Positions 53,248-62,630 of a DNA stretch of 64,000 nucleotides are shown here, piece by piece (position 1 is the first letter of the stretch; the number at the start of each line of letters is the position of its first letter). Under the pieces are notes generated by a model. That model worked only from the letters and a program-made list of their open reading frames with translations. It was not told the origin of the DNA and searched no databases. The position numbers were made by a program, and so were the translations under genes. Where the stretch lies: assembly GCA_900291925.1 (NCBI GenBank), contig UWYS01000009.1, forward strand, positions 62,001 to 126,000, read 5' to 3'. This DNA comes from Thecaphora thlaspeos. Taxonomy: Eukaryota > Basidiomycota > Ustilaginomycetes > Urocystidales > Glomosporiaceae.

Positions 53248-56200
53248 CTAAGGGGCACCGAGATACTCCTTCCACGCCTCCTCCTCCATCTCCTTCCTCG
53301 GCGGGTTGCGACCGGTCCAGCGGTAGAATTGATGACATCCCTGCTCCAATAGGATCGTGAGGCCGGAAATGGCCACCCATTCCTTCCTTCCTTCCTCGTT
53401 GACCTTGGTGTTGACGCGTCGGGCCAGCTCCAGCAGAGGCGTGTGGTGAGGCTTGTACGACATGTCGATCACCACGCCTCCTTTCTTGCTTGAGAGCAGG
53501 TCGTGCGGTAGCGCGATGCCGCGTCCGCCCTCGGTCGACGATGCGTCAAGCGTGGTGCCTTCGGCAGGGATGTTGGAGATGATGACGTCCGGCTGACGCG
53601 GAAGCGACAAGAGCGACTCGACCACACGGACATTCCATTCCTGCGACACCTCGCTCTGCAGCTTGACGGCGTTGGCATGGGTGCGATTGAAGAGGAGGAT
53701 CGTCTTGGCGCCAAGCTTGTACATGGCGTACAGCGCTGCGCGCGCCGAGCCGCCTGCACCGATCACGAGCGCCGTCAAAGTGGGCGAGGCCAGCTGCTGC
53801 GTCGACAGCGAGCGCGACGAGAGCGTACGGATCGCGATCCAGTCGGTATTGTCGCCGCGCAGCGCCGTCACCTGGCCACTGGCGTTGCGCAGCGGGATGA
53901 TGGTGTTGACGGCTCCGATCTCCCGGGCGTCGTCGCTGACCTCCTCGAGCAGCGGCATGATGGCCAGCTTGTGCGGGATCGTCACGCTGGCGCCGCCAAA
54001 GTCAGGCGAACGGATAAACGCCTCGACCTCGGACGAGACCTCGGCCGTCTCGCGGCGCTCGTACGTGTAGGGCAGGCCGAGCACGGTGAATCCCTTGTTC
54101 TGCAGCGTCGGGCTCAGGCTGTGGGCGATGGGCGTGCCGAACAGCGCGAACCGGCGCGACGGCAGCTGGCCCATCAGGTGGAGCGCCGCCTGGATTTGTT
54201 TGAAGGTCAGCTGGCCCGGGGCGGCCTTGGAGGGCATCAGGTCGTGCGTTATCGGCGAAAAGACCGGGTTGACGATCCGGCTGAACTGGCCCGCCTCGCC
54301 CATGTTGATAGCCAGCAGCGGCTTGGTGTTGCCGGGCGCCGAGGTGACGCGGGCGCGGAAGCGCTCGAGCGCAAAGTTATCCTCCATCGTAGTGGCCTTG
54401 CCGATGAGTTTGGCAATGTCGCCGTAGCGGCAGGCGCGCTCGTACTTGGCGAGCGTCTCCTTGCTCTCCCAGTCCAAGCCGCCACTCCAGTCATGCCACG
54501 ACGCGATGATCTGACTGTGGCCCTTGCCCGCGACGACAGCGGCCAGCTGCTCGTCGCTCCAGCCCACCTCGAGGTCAACGTACTCGCAGCCGTGACGGAG
54601 GCCGAGCTTGATCAGCTCAAAGTAGTCGTCGGCATTGTTGTCAGGGAATTTGCCTCCCTGCGACTCGGTCCGCACGGTAAAGACGATCGGCAGCGAGCAG
54701 GTCTGGCGCAGCAGCGCGAGCTGCTCGCGCACGTAGCTGAGCTCGGGGACCTGCGCCTTGGTCACCGGCTGGCCGCTGGGGTCGAGCAGGTCGACACGGA
54801 ACTCGATCGCATCGGCGCCCGCGGTGATCTCCTCAATCACCGGCAGATTGGGTCGGAGGTCGGGGAAGGTGAGGCTGAGGAAGTAGGTGTGCCTTCCTCC
54901 CTTGCGGCTGTCGATGACGAGGTCCTCAACAAGGCGGGTGTCGGTGCCCGAGACGAAGCGGCAGAAGCGGCCCACCTCGGCCTCGAGGCCGTGGGTATTG
55001 GAAATACTGGCCGACCGGGCGGGGAGGTAGCTCTTTCGGGCGGCGCGGGTGGCCACCTCCTCGAGGTCCTTGCGTACGTCGAGGCACGACGTGAGCTCGA
55101 CGCTCGAGCACGCCTTGAGCCAGGGATGCCGCCTCTCGAAGACAGCGCGCGCCGGCTCGCCGTAGGCGGGGCGGTCGCTGCTCTCGAGGAAGGCGATGAT
55201 CTCCTCGACGTTGCGCACCACAAAGACGACGGGGCCCTTTGCCTGCGAGTAGTCGGTCAGCAGCTGCCGGCACGCCTCGGTCTCGACGACGCCTCCGCCT
55301 AGCGAGATGAGGTGGCCAGTCGGGTAGTCGCGGATGAGGTCCTCGAGGATCTCAAGCTCCTGCTGCCGGAAGGCGGGCCAGCCATGGGCCGCCACATAGG
55401 CGCCGAGCGGGCCAACTTTCTCGGCAAAGACAGCGTCGGCGTCGATGAAGGGCCGGCCAAGGGCGGCGGCTCCGATTCCGCCGAGATACGTCTTGCCCGA
55501 GGCGCGCATGCCAATGCAGAAGATGGTTGCGTTGGCGGGGTACTTTCGCGGGGTCAGCGAGAGGCTCGAACCAAGTCGGACCTGTTTGCCGCCGCCAGCG
55601 GCTGTGTCAGCCTTGGTGAAGTGCGACGGCGAGATGCAGAGGCACGGCGAGCAAGCGGGATCGGCGCCGTCGGCCTTAATGCCGAGCTTCCGTTCGAGGT
55701 CGTCCCACCAGTTGGGCCATGTCTTTTCGACGCAGCGCTTCTCCTCAAGCACCGCGCCGCGCGCCAAGCTGGCAAGGACCGAAAAGGCCATGGCGACGCG
55801 GTGATCGTCGTAGCAGTGCACCCGGACGCCGGAGCGGAGCTGCTGGTAGTCAATCCCGAACACCTCGAGTCCGTCATCGTGCTCCTTTGTCTCGACGCCG
55901 AACTTGGCCAACTCGTCCATCATCGCGCGGATGCGGTTGCACTCCTTGACGCGCTGGTTGGCGATGCCGGTGATCCGGGTCGAGGGGCGCGCGGTCGACG
56001 TCGAGCCGCCAGCCGGCGGCTGACTCGCGACGGCCAGCAGCCCCGAGGCGGTCAAGAAAGCGTCGGTCATCGGCTCCATGTCGACCTGTCCGATCTGCCT
56101 AAGCCCGCCGACCTTGGGCCCGATGACGGTGGTCAACGTCTCGGTCTGGATGACAGTGCAGCCCATCGGTTCCAGCACCTCTTTGGCGAAGCGCGCGTCA

Positions 56201-58344
56201 CCTTGGAGTGAGGCCGAGCCGATGTTGGGGACGGTACACTCGGTCCCCGTGATGGCGGCGATGGCGAGCGGGTAGGTCGCGCTGCTCGCGTCACTCTCGA
56301 TGTCATAGACGTCGGGAGAAACGTAGCGGCCGCGCGGGATGCGGTAGGTGTTACTCGGCCTCCCTGTGGCCGCTTCGACGAGGCGTTCGACCTTGATGCC
56401 GAACGAGGCCATCATGGCGATCGTCATGTCGATGTAGAGCTGCGAGATGACCTGGCCGCCGACGAGCTCGAGCACCACCTCCTCGGCCGCGTAAGGCGCG
56501 CACAACAGGATCGACGAGACGTACTGCGACGAGATGGTGGCCGACAGCTGGATCCGGCCGCCCTGGAAGCCGTGTGCGGTCCCCTTGACGGCGAGCGGGA
56601 GGCAGCCCTTGCCCTCTAGGCACTCGATTTGGGTCCCGTTGGCAGTCAGCGCGTCGACGAGCGCGCCGATCGGGCGTTCCTTCATCCGCTTGTTGCCGGT
56701 GATGACGACGGCGTCCTGCTGGCCGTCGTTGGGCACCAGCGAGATGACCGTCGCCATGAAGCGGGCCGCGGTTCCGGCATTCTGGAGATAAATCTGCTTG
56801 TTGTTGTCCGGACGCTGAAGCGAGCCACCGTTGCCCTGGACGACGATTGTCTCGCCGCCGTCCTCAAATTCGAAGCGGGCCGCCTTGAGGTCGTAGAGGC
56901 CAGCCATCATGACCTGGGTGTCGTCCGAGTGAAGCATGTTGCGCAGGCGGCACGTGTTGCCCGCGAGCGCCGCGAGCACTAGCGCACGGTTCGAGATAGA
57001 CTTGGACCCGGGCGTGGAAAGCGTGACCTTCGACACGTTGGGCCTGTTGAGCACCGGCGTGATGGTAGCGCCGAGCGAGAGGACGCGGCGAATGATGGCA
57101 TCGTCCACGGTCGATGCCTTGTCCTCGACCGTGTCGCCGATGGCGCTGAGCAGGACGATCTTCTTCTTGTCGCCGGCGTTCTTCTTGTCGACCTTCATAA
57201 TGTCGAGCAGGCGGTCGACGGTGACATCGGCCGACCTGGCGAGCCGGGTGACGCGAGCGTCGGCGAGCGAGACGGGCAGCTCGTAGTCCTTGAGGCAGCG
57301 CGATAGGCGTCCGACGGCGACCTGGGATAGGCCGTGCATGTAGCGAGCCACCTCAGCCTCGAGGATCATACCGATTGAAACGCACTCTCCGTGAAGCACC
57401 TCGGGCGTCAGGATAGCCTCGATGGCGTGGCCGATTGTGTGACCAAAGTTGACCAGATTGCGCAGGCCGATCTCTTTTTCGTCGATGGTGACTATGTGCG
57501 CCTTGACGCCGACCGAGCCGCGGATAACGTCGAGCAGAAGCGACTGCGCCTCTGTGCGCGTCTCGAGCGTGCGCCCTTCGTCCATGGGAGCATCCTTTGC
57601 AAAAAGGCCGAGAACAGCCGAGCGGATGACGGGCGCGCTCGACTCGAGCTTAGCAAAGTCGACAGGGTCCCAGATGGCAGCCGTCTTGACAACCTCGGCC
57701 ATGCCGTTGCTGAACTCGCGCGGCGGAAGCGTCTTGAGCCAGGCGGCGTCGATGAAGACGTACGAGGGCTGGTGGAAGCTGCCTATGAGGTTCTTGCCGA
57801 GCGGGTGGTCGATGGCCGTCTTGCCGCCGACGGCCGAGTCGACCATGGCGAGCAGCGTCGTGGGAATCTGGACAAATCTGAGGCCGCGCATGAATGTGGC
57901 CGAGACGAAGCCGACTAGGTCGCCGATGACGCCGCCGCCGACGGCGAGGACGACGGCATCGCGCGTGACGCGGTTCTCGAGCATCCAGTCTTCGATGTTG
58001 TTCTTGCCCTCGCGGCTCTTTGACCCTTCGCCCGGCGGGATGACCTTGTGAAGGTAGCGCCATCCCGTCACGCCGAGCTCGGCAGCCGCCTTTTCGAGCT
58101 CCCTAGCAAAAGTCGAGATGACCCTGCACCTGGCCTCGATGTTTTCATCGGTGATGAGGATGTAGGTAGACGATGCGAGGTTTGACAGAATGGTCTTAGC
58201 GATGTGCGGGATCAGATGGTATCCAAGGTGAATGGGCGTGTCAAGGCAGCGCAGCTTGTGCAAGGTTGCGCCCGAGAGCGGATCCGTCGAGGGCGGGGCA
58301 TGGTAGGAAGGCGTTTTTGTCCTGAGGACCGGTTCAGATGCCAT
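53248..58344 (-). CDS. ARO1: pentafunctional AROM polypeptide (shikimate pathway)
   Basis: Single exon, 1698 aa, from the ATG at 58344 (an in-frame GTG three codons upstream is not used). Five domains in the standard fungal order: 3-dehydroquinate synthase (1 to about 425; AVGGGVIGDLVGFVSATFMR, DSAVGGKTAIDHPLGKNLIG); EPSP synthase (about 430-910; STPGSKSISNRALVLAALAG, then NAGTAARFMATVISL and DDHRVAMAFSVLA); shikimate kinase (about 935-1135; GMRASGKTYLGG P-loop); type I 3-dehydroquinate dehydratase (about 1145-1370; GADAIEFRVDLLD, LAINMGEAGQFSRI); and shikimate dehydrogenase (about 1395-1698; FALFGTPIAHSLSPTLQNKG, LVIGAGGSARAALYAMYKLG). Together they convert DAHP to EPSP, five consecutive cytosolic steps toward chorismate and aromatic amino acids. 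It is about 100 residues longer than the Aspergillus protein, through inter-domain linkers. All active-site regions look intact. Confidence 0.97.
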   Translation of the reverse strand: MASEPVLRTKTPSYHAPPSTDPLSGATLHKLRCLDTPIHLGYHLIPHIAKTILSNLASSTYILITDENIEARCRVISTFARELEKAAAELGVTGWRYLHKVIPPGEGSKSREGKNNIEDWMLENRVTRDAVVLAVGGGVIGDLVGFVSATFMRGLRFVQIPTTLLAMVDSAVGGKTAIDHPLGKNLIGSFHQPSYVFIDAAWLKTLPPREFSNGMAEVVKTAAIWDPVDFAKLESSAPVIRSAVLGLFAKDAPMDEGRTLETRTEAQSLLLDVIRGSVGVKAHIVTIDEKEIGLRNLVNFGHTIGHAIEAILTPEVLHGECVSIGMILEAEVARYMHGLSQVAVGRLSRCLKDYELPVSLADARVTRLARSADVTVDRLLDIMKVDKKNAGDKKKIVLLSAIGDTVEDKASTVDDAIIRRVLSLGATITPVLNRPNVSKVTLSTPGSKSISNRALVLAALAGNTCRLRNMLHSDDTQVMMAGLYDLKAARFEFEDGGETIVVQGNGGSLQRPDNNKQIYLQNAGTAARFMATVISLVPNDGQQDAVVITGNKRMKERPIGALVDALTANGTQIECLEGKGCLPLAVKGTAHGFQGGRIQLSATISSQYVSSILLCAPYAAEEVVLELVGGQVISQLYIDMTIAMMASFGIKVERLVEAATGRPSNTYRIPRGRYVSPDVYDIESDASSATYPLAIAAITGTECTVPNIGSASLQGDARFAKEVLEPMGCTVIQTETLTTVIGPKVGGLRQIGQVDMEPMTDAFLTASGLLAVASQPPAGGSTSTARPSTRITGIANQRVKECNRIRAMMDELAKFGVETKEHDDGLEVFGIDYQQLRSGVRVHCYDDHRVAMAFSVLASLARGAVLEEKRCVEKTWPNWWDDLERKLGIKADGADPACSPCLCISPSHFTKADTAAGGGKQVRLGSSLSLTPRKYPANATIFCIGMRASGKTYLGGIGAAALGRPFIDADAVFAEKVGPLGAYVAAHGWPAFRQQELEILEDLIRDYPTGHLISLGGGVVETEACRQLLTDYSQAKGPVVFVVRNVEEIIAFLESSDRPAYGEPARAVFERRHPWLKACSSVELTSCLDVRKDLEEVATRAARKSYLPARSASISNTHGLEAEVGRFCRFVSGTDTRLVEDLVIDSRKGGRHTYFLSLTFPDLRPNLPVIEEITAGADAIEFRVDLLDPSGQPVTKAQVPELSYVREQLALLRQTCSLPIVFTVRTESQGGKFPDNNADDYFELIKLGLRHGCEYVDLEVGWSDEQLAAVVAGKGHSQIIASWHDWSGGLDWESKETLAKYERACRYGDIAKLIGKATTMEDNFALERFRARVTSAPGNTKPLLAINMGEAGQFSRIVNPVFSPITHDLMPSKAAPGQLTFKQIQAALHLMGQLPSRRFALFGTPIAHSLSPTLQNKGFTVLGLPYTYERRETAEVSSEVEAFIRSPDFGGASVTIPHKLAIMPLLEEVSDDAREIGAVNTIIPLRNASGQVTALRGDNTDWIAIRTLSSRSLSTQQLASPTLTALVIGAGGSARAALYAMYKLGAKTILLFNRTHANAVKLQSEVSQEWNVRVVESLLSLPRQPDVIISNIPAEGTTLDASSTEGGRGIALPHDLLSSKKGGVVIDMSYKPHHTPLLELARRVNTKVNEEGRKEWVAISGLTILLEQGCHQFYRWTGRNPPRKEMEEEAWKEYLGAP

Positions 58345-59403
58345 GGTGGGCACGTATGCCTTCTACTGGCTAGCCGGATGGTAGAAGGCGGCAATGTATC
58401 GGATGGGCGGCTCGAGGGCGGTGCCGACCTTGTTTTTAGTCCGGGAGCGTGAACCGGAGCGGGGGGAAAGCGGTGCTTGGCCGTTTCGTTGGAACGACGC
58501 TTGGTCGAGCTTTACGCCGTCCTGGACTCTTGCGATGGGGGCGAGAAACCTAGTCTCTGTGTAGCTCTAGGCGGGACACGAAAGGAGCGAGGGAAAGACG
58601 CGGCCAGGGGTGGTCGAAGAGAAGGCGGGGGAAGAGTTGCAGCTCGGCGCTGGCAGCTCGGCGCTGGATGCTCGTTGGGCTTCATCAAGAAGAAAGCTCG
58701 CCAGCGCCCACGGTGACGGCGCGCTGGCGCCAGGCGCTGTGCCTCGAGTCATTTTCCTTTTCCCGGCCCCGGCCCTCTCTCAATCGGCCGACAAAGACGC
58801 TCCCCGCTCGTAGCACCTCCACCTGACGGGTGGCGGCGTTTCCCCTCATCTCCCAAGGCCCCGCTCCGCTGCGCTCCCCACGGTGCCCCTTCGTGCTTCG
58901 TGCTTCCCCTCTAATCGGCTTGCTTCCGCCCCGTCCAGCCCACCGTTATCGCTAACCAGCCGGCCAGCCAGAATAGCCCGCCAGTCAGCTCGCTCGCACG
59001 CCACACATCGCCGGCAACCGTCTGTCTCTGTACCTTTCGCACGTCCGCGCCCTCGCCCCCGCCGCCACGTCGGATCGACCGTCCGTCTGCCTGGCCAAGC
59101 AGCGCAACCGCAGGCGCACCCTCGAGCTTGTGCTGGTCTTCGATCGGCGTGCCTCCGGACACGCCGAGAGCTGGCTGGTTGGGCCGTCTCTGATCGCCTC
59201 CAGCACCGGCTCAAAGGCTGGACAGAGGACTCAGCAGAGGAGCCTGTTCGCTCCCCAGCGCCCCTCTCTGGCCAGCATCTCTACCGAGCTGCCGGGTGGG
59301 AGCGGGGTCCTTTGGCGACGAGCCTATATCAAAGACCCCACCTCTTCGTCCTCTGTTCCTCTCTAACAGCCTCTCACACGACGACCTGCCCCTGTCTCCG
59401 TGC
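58345..59403. promoter_or_regulatory. divergent promoter between AROM and SPATA20-like locus
   Basis: About 1.06 kb. From 58860 onward it is C/T-rich with several short direct repeats. Amino-acid-control elements (TGACTC, or GAGTCA on the other strand) would be expected for an AROM promoter: a GAGTCA occurs at 58747. No gene is supported. Confidence 0.4.
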
Positions 59404-62207
59404 ATGGCTTTTCCCGTCCTTGTCCACCACTGCCAGCACCTCGTTCCGGCAACCGCCGCCTCTCCCCTTCCTCTTCGGATGCTGCCGCTCCGCTCGGCCC
59501 TCTCCAGAGCCTCTTTCCCCGTCGTCGGCGCAGCGTCCTCCGCCAGCGCTACTGCCAGCCCTGCCGCCAGGCTCGTCCGCAGCTTCCTCACAGCTAACTC
59601 CCCACCAAGAACTCCTCGCCACCGAGCCTCCTCCATCACCGACATGTCGTTCTCCACCTCCACAATGCCGAACAGCCCGGCGCCGCTCTCGACCGCCGCC
59701 TCGACCTCGGTGGATCCTGATGCCGTCGACCCGCAGAAGCCGCTCCACCACCTCGCCAACGCCAAGTCGCCCTGCCTCCTTATGCACAAACACGACCCCG
59801 TCGACTGGTACTAGTTCACCGACGATGCCTTTGAAAAGGCTCGCAGAGAGGACAAGATTGTCTTCCTCTCGATCGGCTATTCGAGTTGCTACTGGTGCCA
59901 CCAAATGCACTACGACTCGTTCTCCAACCGACAGGTCGCCGACTCCCTAAACCGCAACTTTGTCAGCATCAAGGTCGACCGCGAAGAGAGGCCCGACGTT
60001 GATGCCACCTACATGCAGTTTGTCATGGCGCTAAACGGCAGCGGCGGCTGGCCCCTCAGCGTCTTTTTGACGCCCGAAGCCCAGCCCCTCTTTGGTGGGA
60101 CCTTCTTCCCACGTCAGCAATTTCTCGGGCTCCTCGACAAGCTCTCGAACCTGTGGACCGAGGACCGGCAGAATTGCCTCATGTCCGCCGACAGCATCGC
60201 TGGCCAGCTCAGCGCACGCCTCGGCCCGCACTCCGGCGCTAAGCTGAACGAGCTGCCCAGCGACAAGATCGCCATCAAGGCCGTCGAGCACTGGCTGAAG
60301 CGCTTCGACCCACAGCACGGAGGTGAGCACGGCGGCAGCGTCCCGATGTCGCAGCGATGAAATTGACCTTCTATCGTCCCCTTCTTGCGACGGTCATGCA
60401 GGTTTTGGCGATGCGCCCAAGTTCCCGACCGTCTCCAACACGCACCACCTGCTCCACCGTTTCGTCGCGCTGGCCAAACAGGGAGGCCTGTCAGACGTCT
60501 GGCAGAGCACCGAGACGCAGAAGTTGGCTGACGACGCCCTCTATGCGCCGGTCTTCACGCTGCGACAGATTTCGCGGGGCGGCATGTCCGACCATCTCGG
60601 CGGCGGCATCTCGCGCTACAGCGTCGACGAGTGGCGCGTCCTTCACTTTGAAAAGATGCTCTACGACCAGGGCCAGTTACTGGCCGTCTTCTGCGAGGCG
60701 ATCCAGCTGGCACGCCGCAGCGGCGATGCCCGGCTCGGCGAGATGGTTCCGGAGCTCGAGGCGGCGGCCTGCGGCATCGTCGCCTACCTTGGGCGCGATC
60801 TCTGCAACGACGCTGGCGACCTCTACTCAGCCGAGGACGCGGATAGCCTGCCGAGCGCCGATTCGGTCCGCAAGGAGGGCGCCTTCTACGTGTGGCGCCT
60901 CGGCAAGATCAAGTCGCTGCTCGGCGAGGGCTCGGACGAGGCCAAGGTTGTCGTGGGGCACTATGGGATCAAGTCAAGCGGCAATATTCCCGAGGAGAGC
61001 GACCCGCACGGCGAGCTGACCGACCAATGCATGCTCCACGCCAAGCGCTCGATCGTCGAGACAGCGGCCGCGCTCGACCTCGACGTCATGGCGGCCCAGC
61101 GCGTCCTCGAATCGGCCAAGCGCAAGATGCTCGAGAAGCGCGACCGCGATCGTCCGCATCCGCATCTCGACGACAAGATCATCTCAGCCTGGAACGGACT
61201 TGCAATCTCGGGCCTCTGCAAGGCGGCCGAGGTGCTCCCTGTCACAGGCGGCGGCGGCAGCGCCCAGGCCCGTAGGACAGCTCTCGCCGCTTCCGACTTC
61301 CTCATTAGCAACCTCTACGACGCGCAGCAGAATCGCCTGCGACGCAGCTGGAGGAATGGCCATGCCGGTCCGTGGGGCTTTTTGGCTGACTACGCGTTCG
61401 TCATGCATGTGATGCTCGACCTTTACGAGCTCGAGGGCGATCCGCGCCACCTTGAGCTCGCGATGAAGCTACAGAAGCGCCTCGACGACGGCTTCTGGGA
61501 CGACGAGATTGGGGGTTACTTTATCTCGGAGGACCCCGAGGGTGTGCTGAACCGACAGACACAGACGCAGAGTCAGACGGCGCACGGCGGCGGCGATGGC
61601 TCGAAGCTGCTCTTGAGGCAGAAGGACGAGCAGGACGGCGCACAACCTGCTGCGCCTCTCGTGGCTGCTCGACACGGAGCCGGCCGAGCTCAGGACGAAG
61701 CTGAGCTGGTCGGAGCGCCGCGACGCCGCCATCCTGGCTGGCGGCGTGGTGCTGGAGCGCGTATCGTTTGCGCTCGACACGCTGACGACGGCGCTGCTGG
61801 GAATTCGAAGCGGCGGCAAGCAGACCGTCATCGCCGGACCAGGCCTCTTTCCGATAGCCAGGGTCGAAGGTCAGGCTACCACCGCTGCCCCCGAGACCGA
61901 CGACCAGGTCCAGACGGGCGTCAGCAATAACGACGCGAAGCAGCAGGAGAAGGACAAGGCAACGGCGATGCTGCAAGAGGTTCGCCGCCGCTTCCTGTCG
62001 TACAGAAGCCTGACGCTCGTCGACCTCGAGCTCGCGATGGAGCAGCCGAGGTTCGCAATGTTAGCCAAGCACAGCGCGGCGGTCAGGACGGTGCTCGAGA
62101 CGTCCAAGGGCGAGGTTGAGGCGCACATCTGCCAGAACTCGACTTGCGGCCTCCTGCTGAAGGACGTCAAGAGCCTCGGGACCGCGCTCGACGGCCGTCG
62201 AAGGTGA
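59404..62207 (+). pseudogene. SPATA20/YyaL-type thioredoxin-domain protein, apparently inactivated
   Basis: Family members have an N-terminal thioredoxin-like domain (DUF255) and an alpha/alpha barrel; mitochondrial here, judging by MLPLRSALSRASFPVVG. The coding segments are 59404-60322 and 60402 onward (79-nt intron, phase 1). Conserved motifs survive: LANAKSPCLLMHKHDPVDWY, FLSIGYSSCYWCHQMHYDSF (CxxC), NFVSIKVDREERPDVDATYM, GGWPLSVFLTPE, GGFGDAPKFP and HLDDKIISAWNGLAISG. Two lesions break the frame. First, TAG at 59812-59814 directly after DPVDWY, where homologs read on into the next helix; the frame resumes as FTDDAFEKA. Second, near 61637-61641, KDEQDGA jumps into another frame that continues HNLLRLSWLLDTEP to the stop at 62207; the family's EPSxNSVxA segment is missing. 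Purifying-looking sequence elsewhere suggests recent loss, or a sequencing error at one or both sites. Confidence 0.8.
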
Positions 62208-62630
62208 GGCCAGGCGCGGTGCGACGCAGCGCAGCGTCGCGGTCCCATTTGCTTATCGATTGGGTGAAGGAACGGAGGAAGCGAGACTCCACGCCATCGT
62301 CGCCATCAGTAAGGAGCAAAGTGGCAAAGACGACGACCAGCGCCACCACCGCCAGCAGCAACAACGAGAAGGGCCTACCTTCATCTCTTTGTAACTCTAT
62401 GTACCTGTACCTGGATCTTGTCACCAGCTGTCTGTCGACTTTGCGTGCGAATCCGAGCGAGCGAGCGAGCGATGATGATGATGATGATGATGATGATGTC
62501 GATGACGAATGAATGTCGATGAAGAGATAGCGAAACACGAGATGGCATGTGTAGACGAGACGGTTGATAGACGGTCGAAGGTGCGAGCAAGGCGGAGGAG
62601 GCCGATCGGGGAGCCATGGCGCTCTGACGC
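62208..62630. other. convergent 3' flanks with GAT repeat
   Basis: About 420 nt between the SPATA20-like locus (plus) and RRP14 (minus). It contains GCGA repeats running into a GAT run. No gene. Confidence 0.4.
62471..62499. repeat. (GAT)n microsatellite
   Basis: About nine tandem GAT units directly after three GAGC units, in the shared 3' flank. Confidence 0.92.

Noticed and set aside
53677..55302. 541-codon plus-strand open frame
   Set aside because: It is antisense to AROM. High GC with strong third-position bias creates long shadow frames; it has no domain and no start context.
59404..62207. TAG reassigned to a sense codon in this organism
   Set aside because: Two genes contain in-frame TAG, but clear genes in the window (NGL2-type and COX16-ERV1) terminate at TAG at the expected protein ends, and the SPATA20-like gene has a second, unrelated frameshift.
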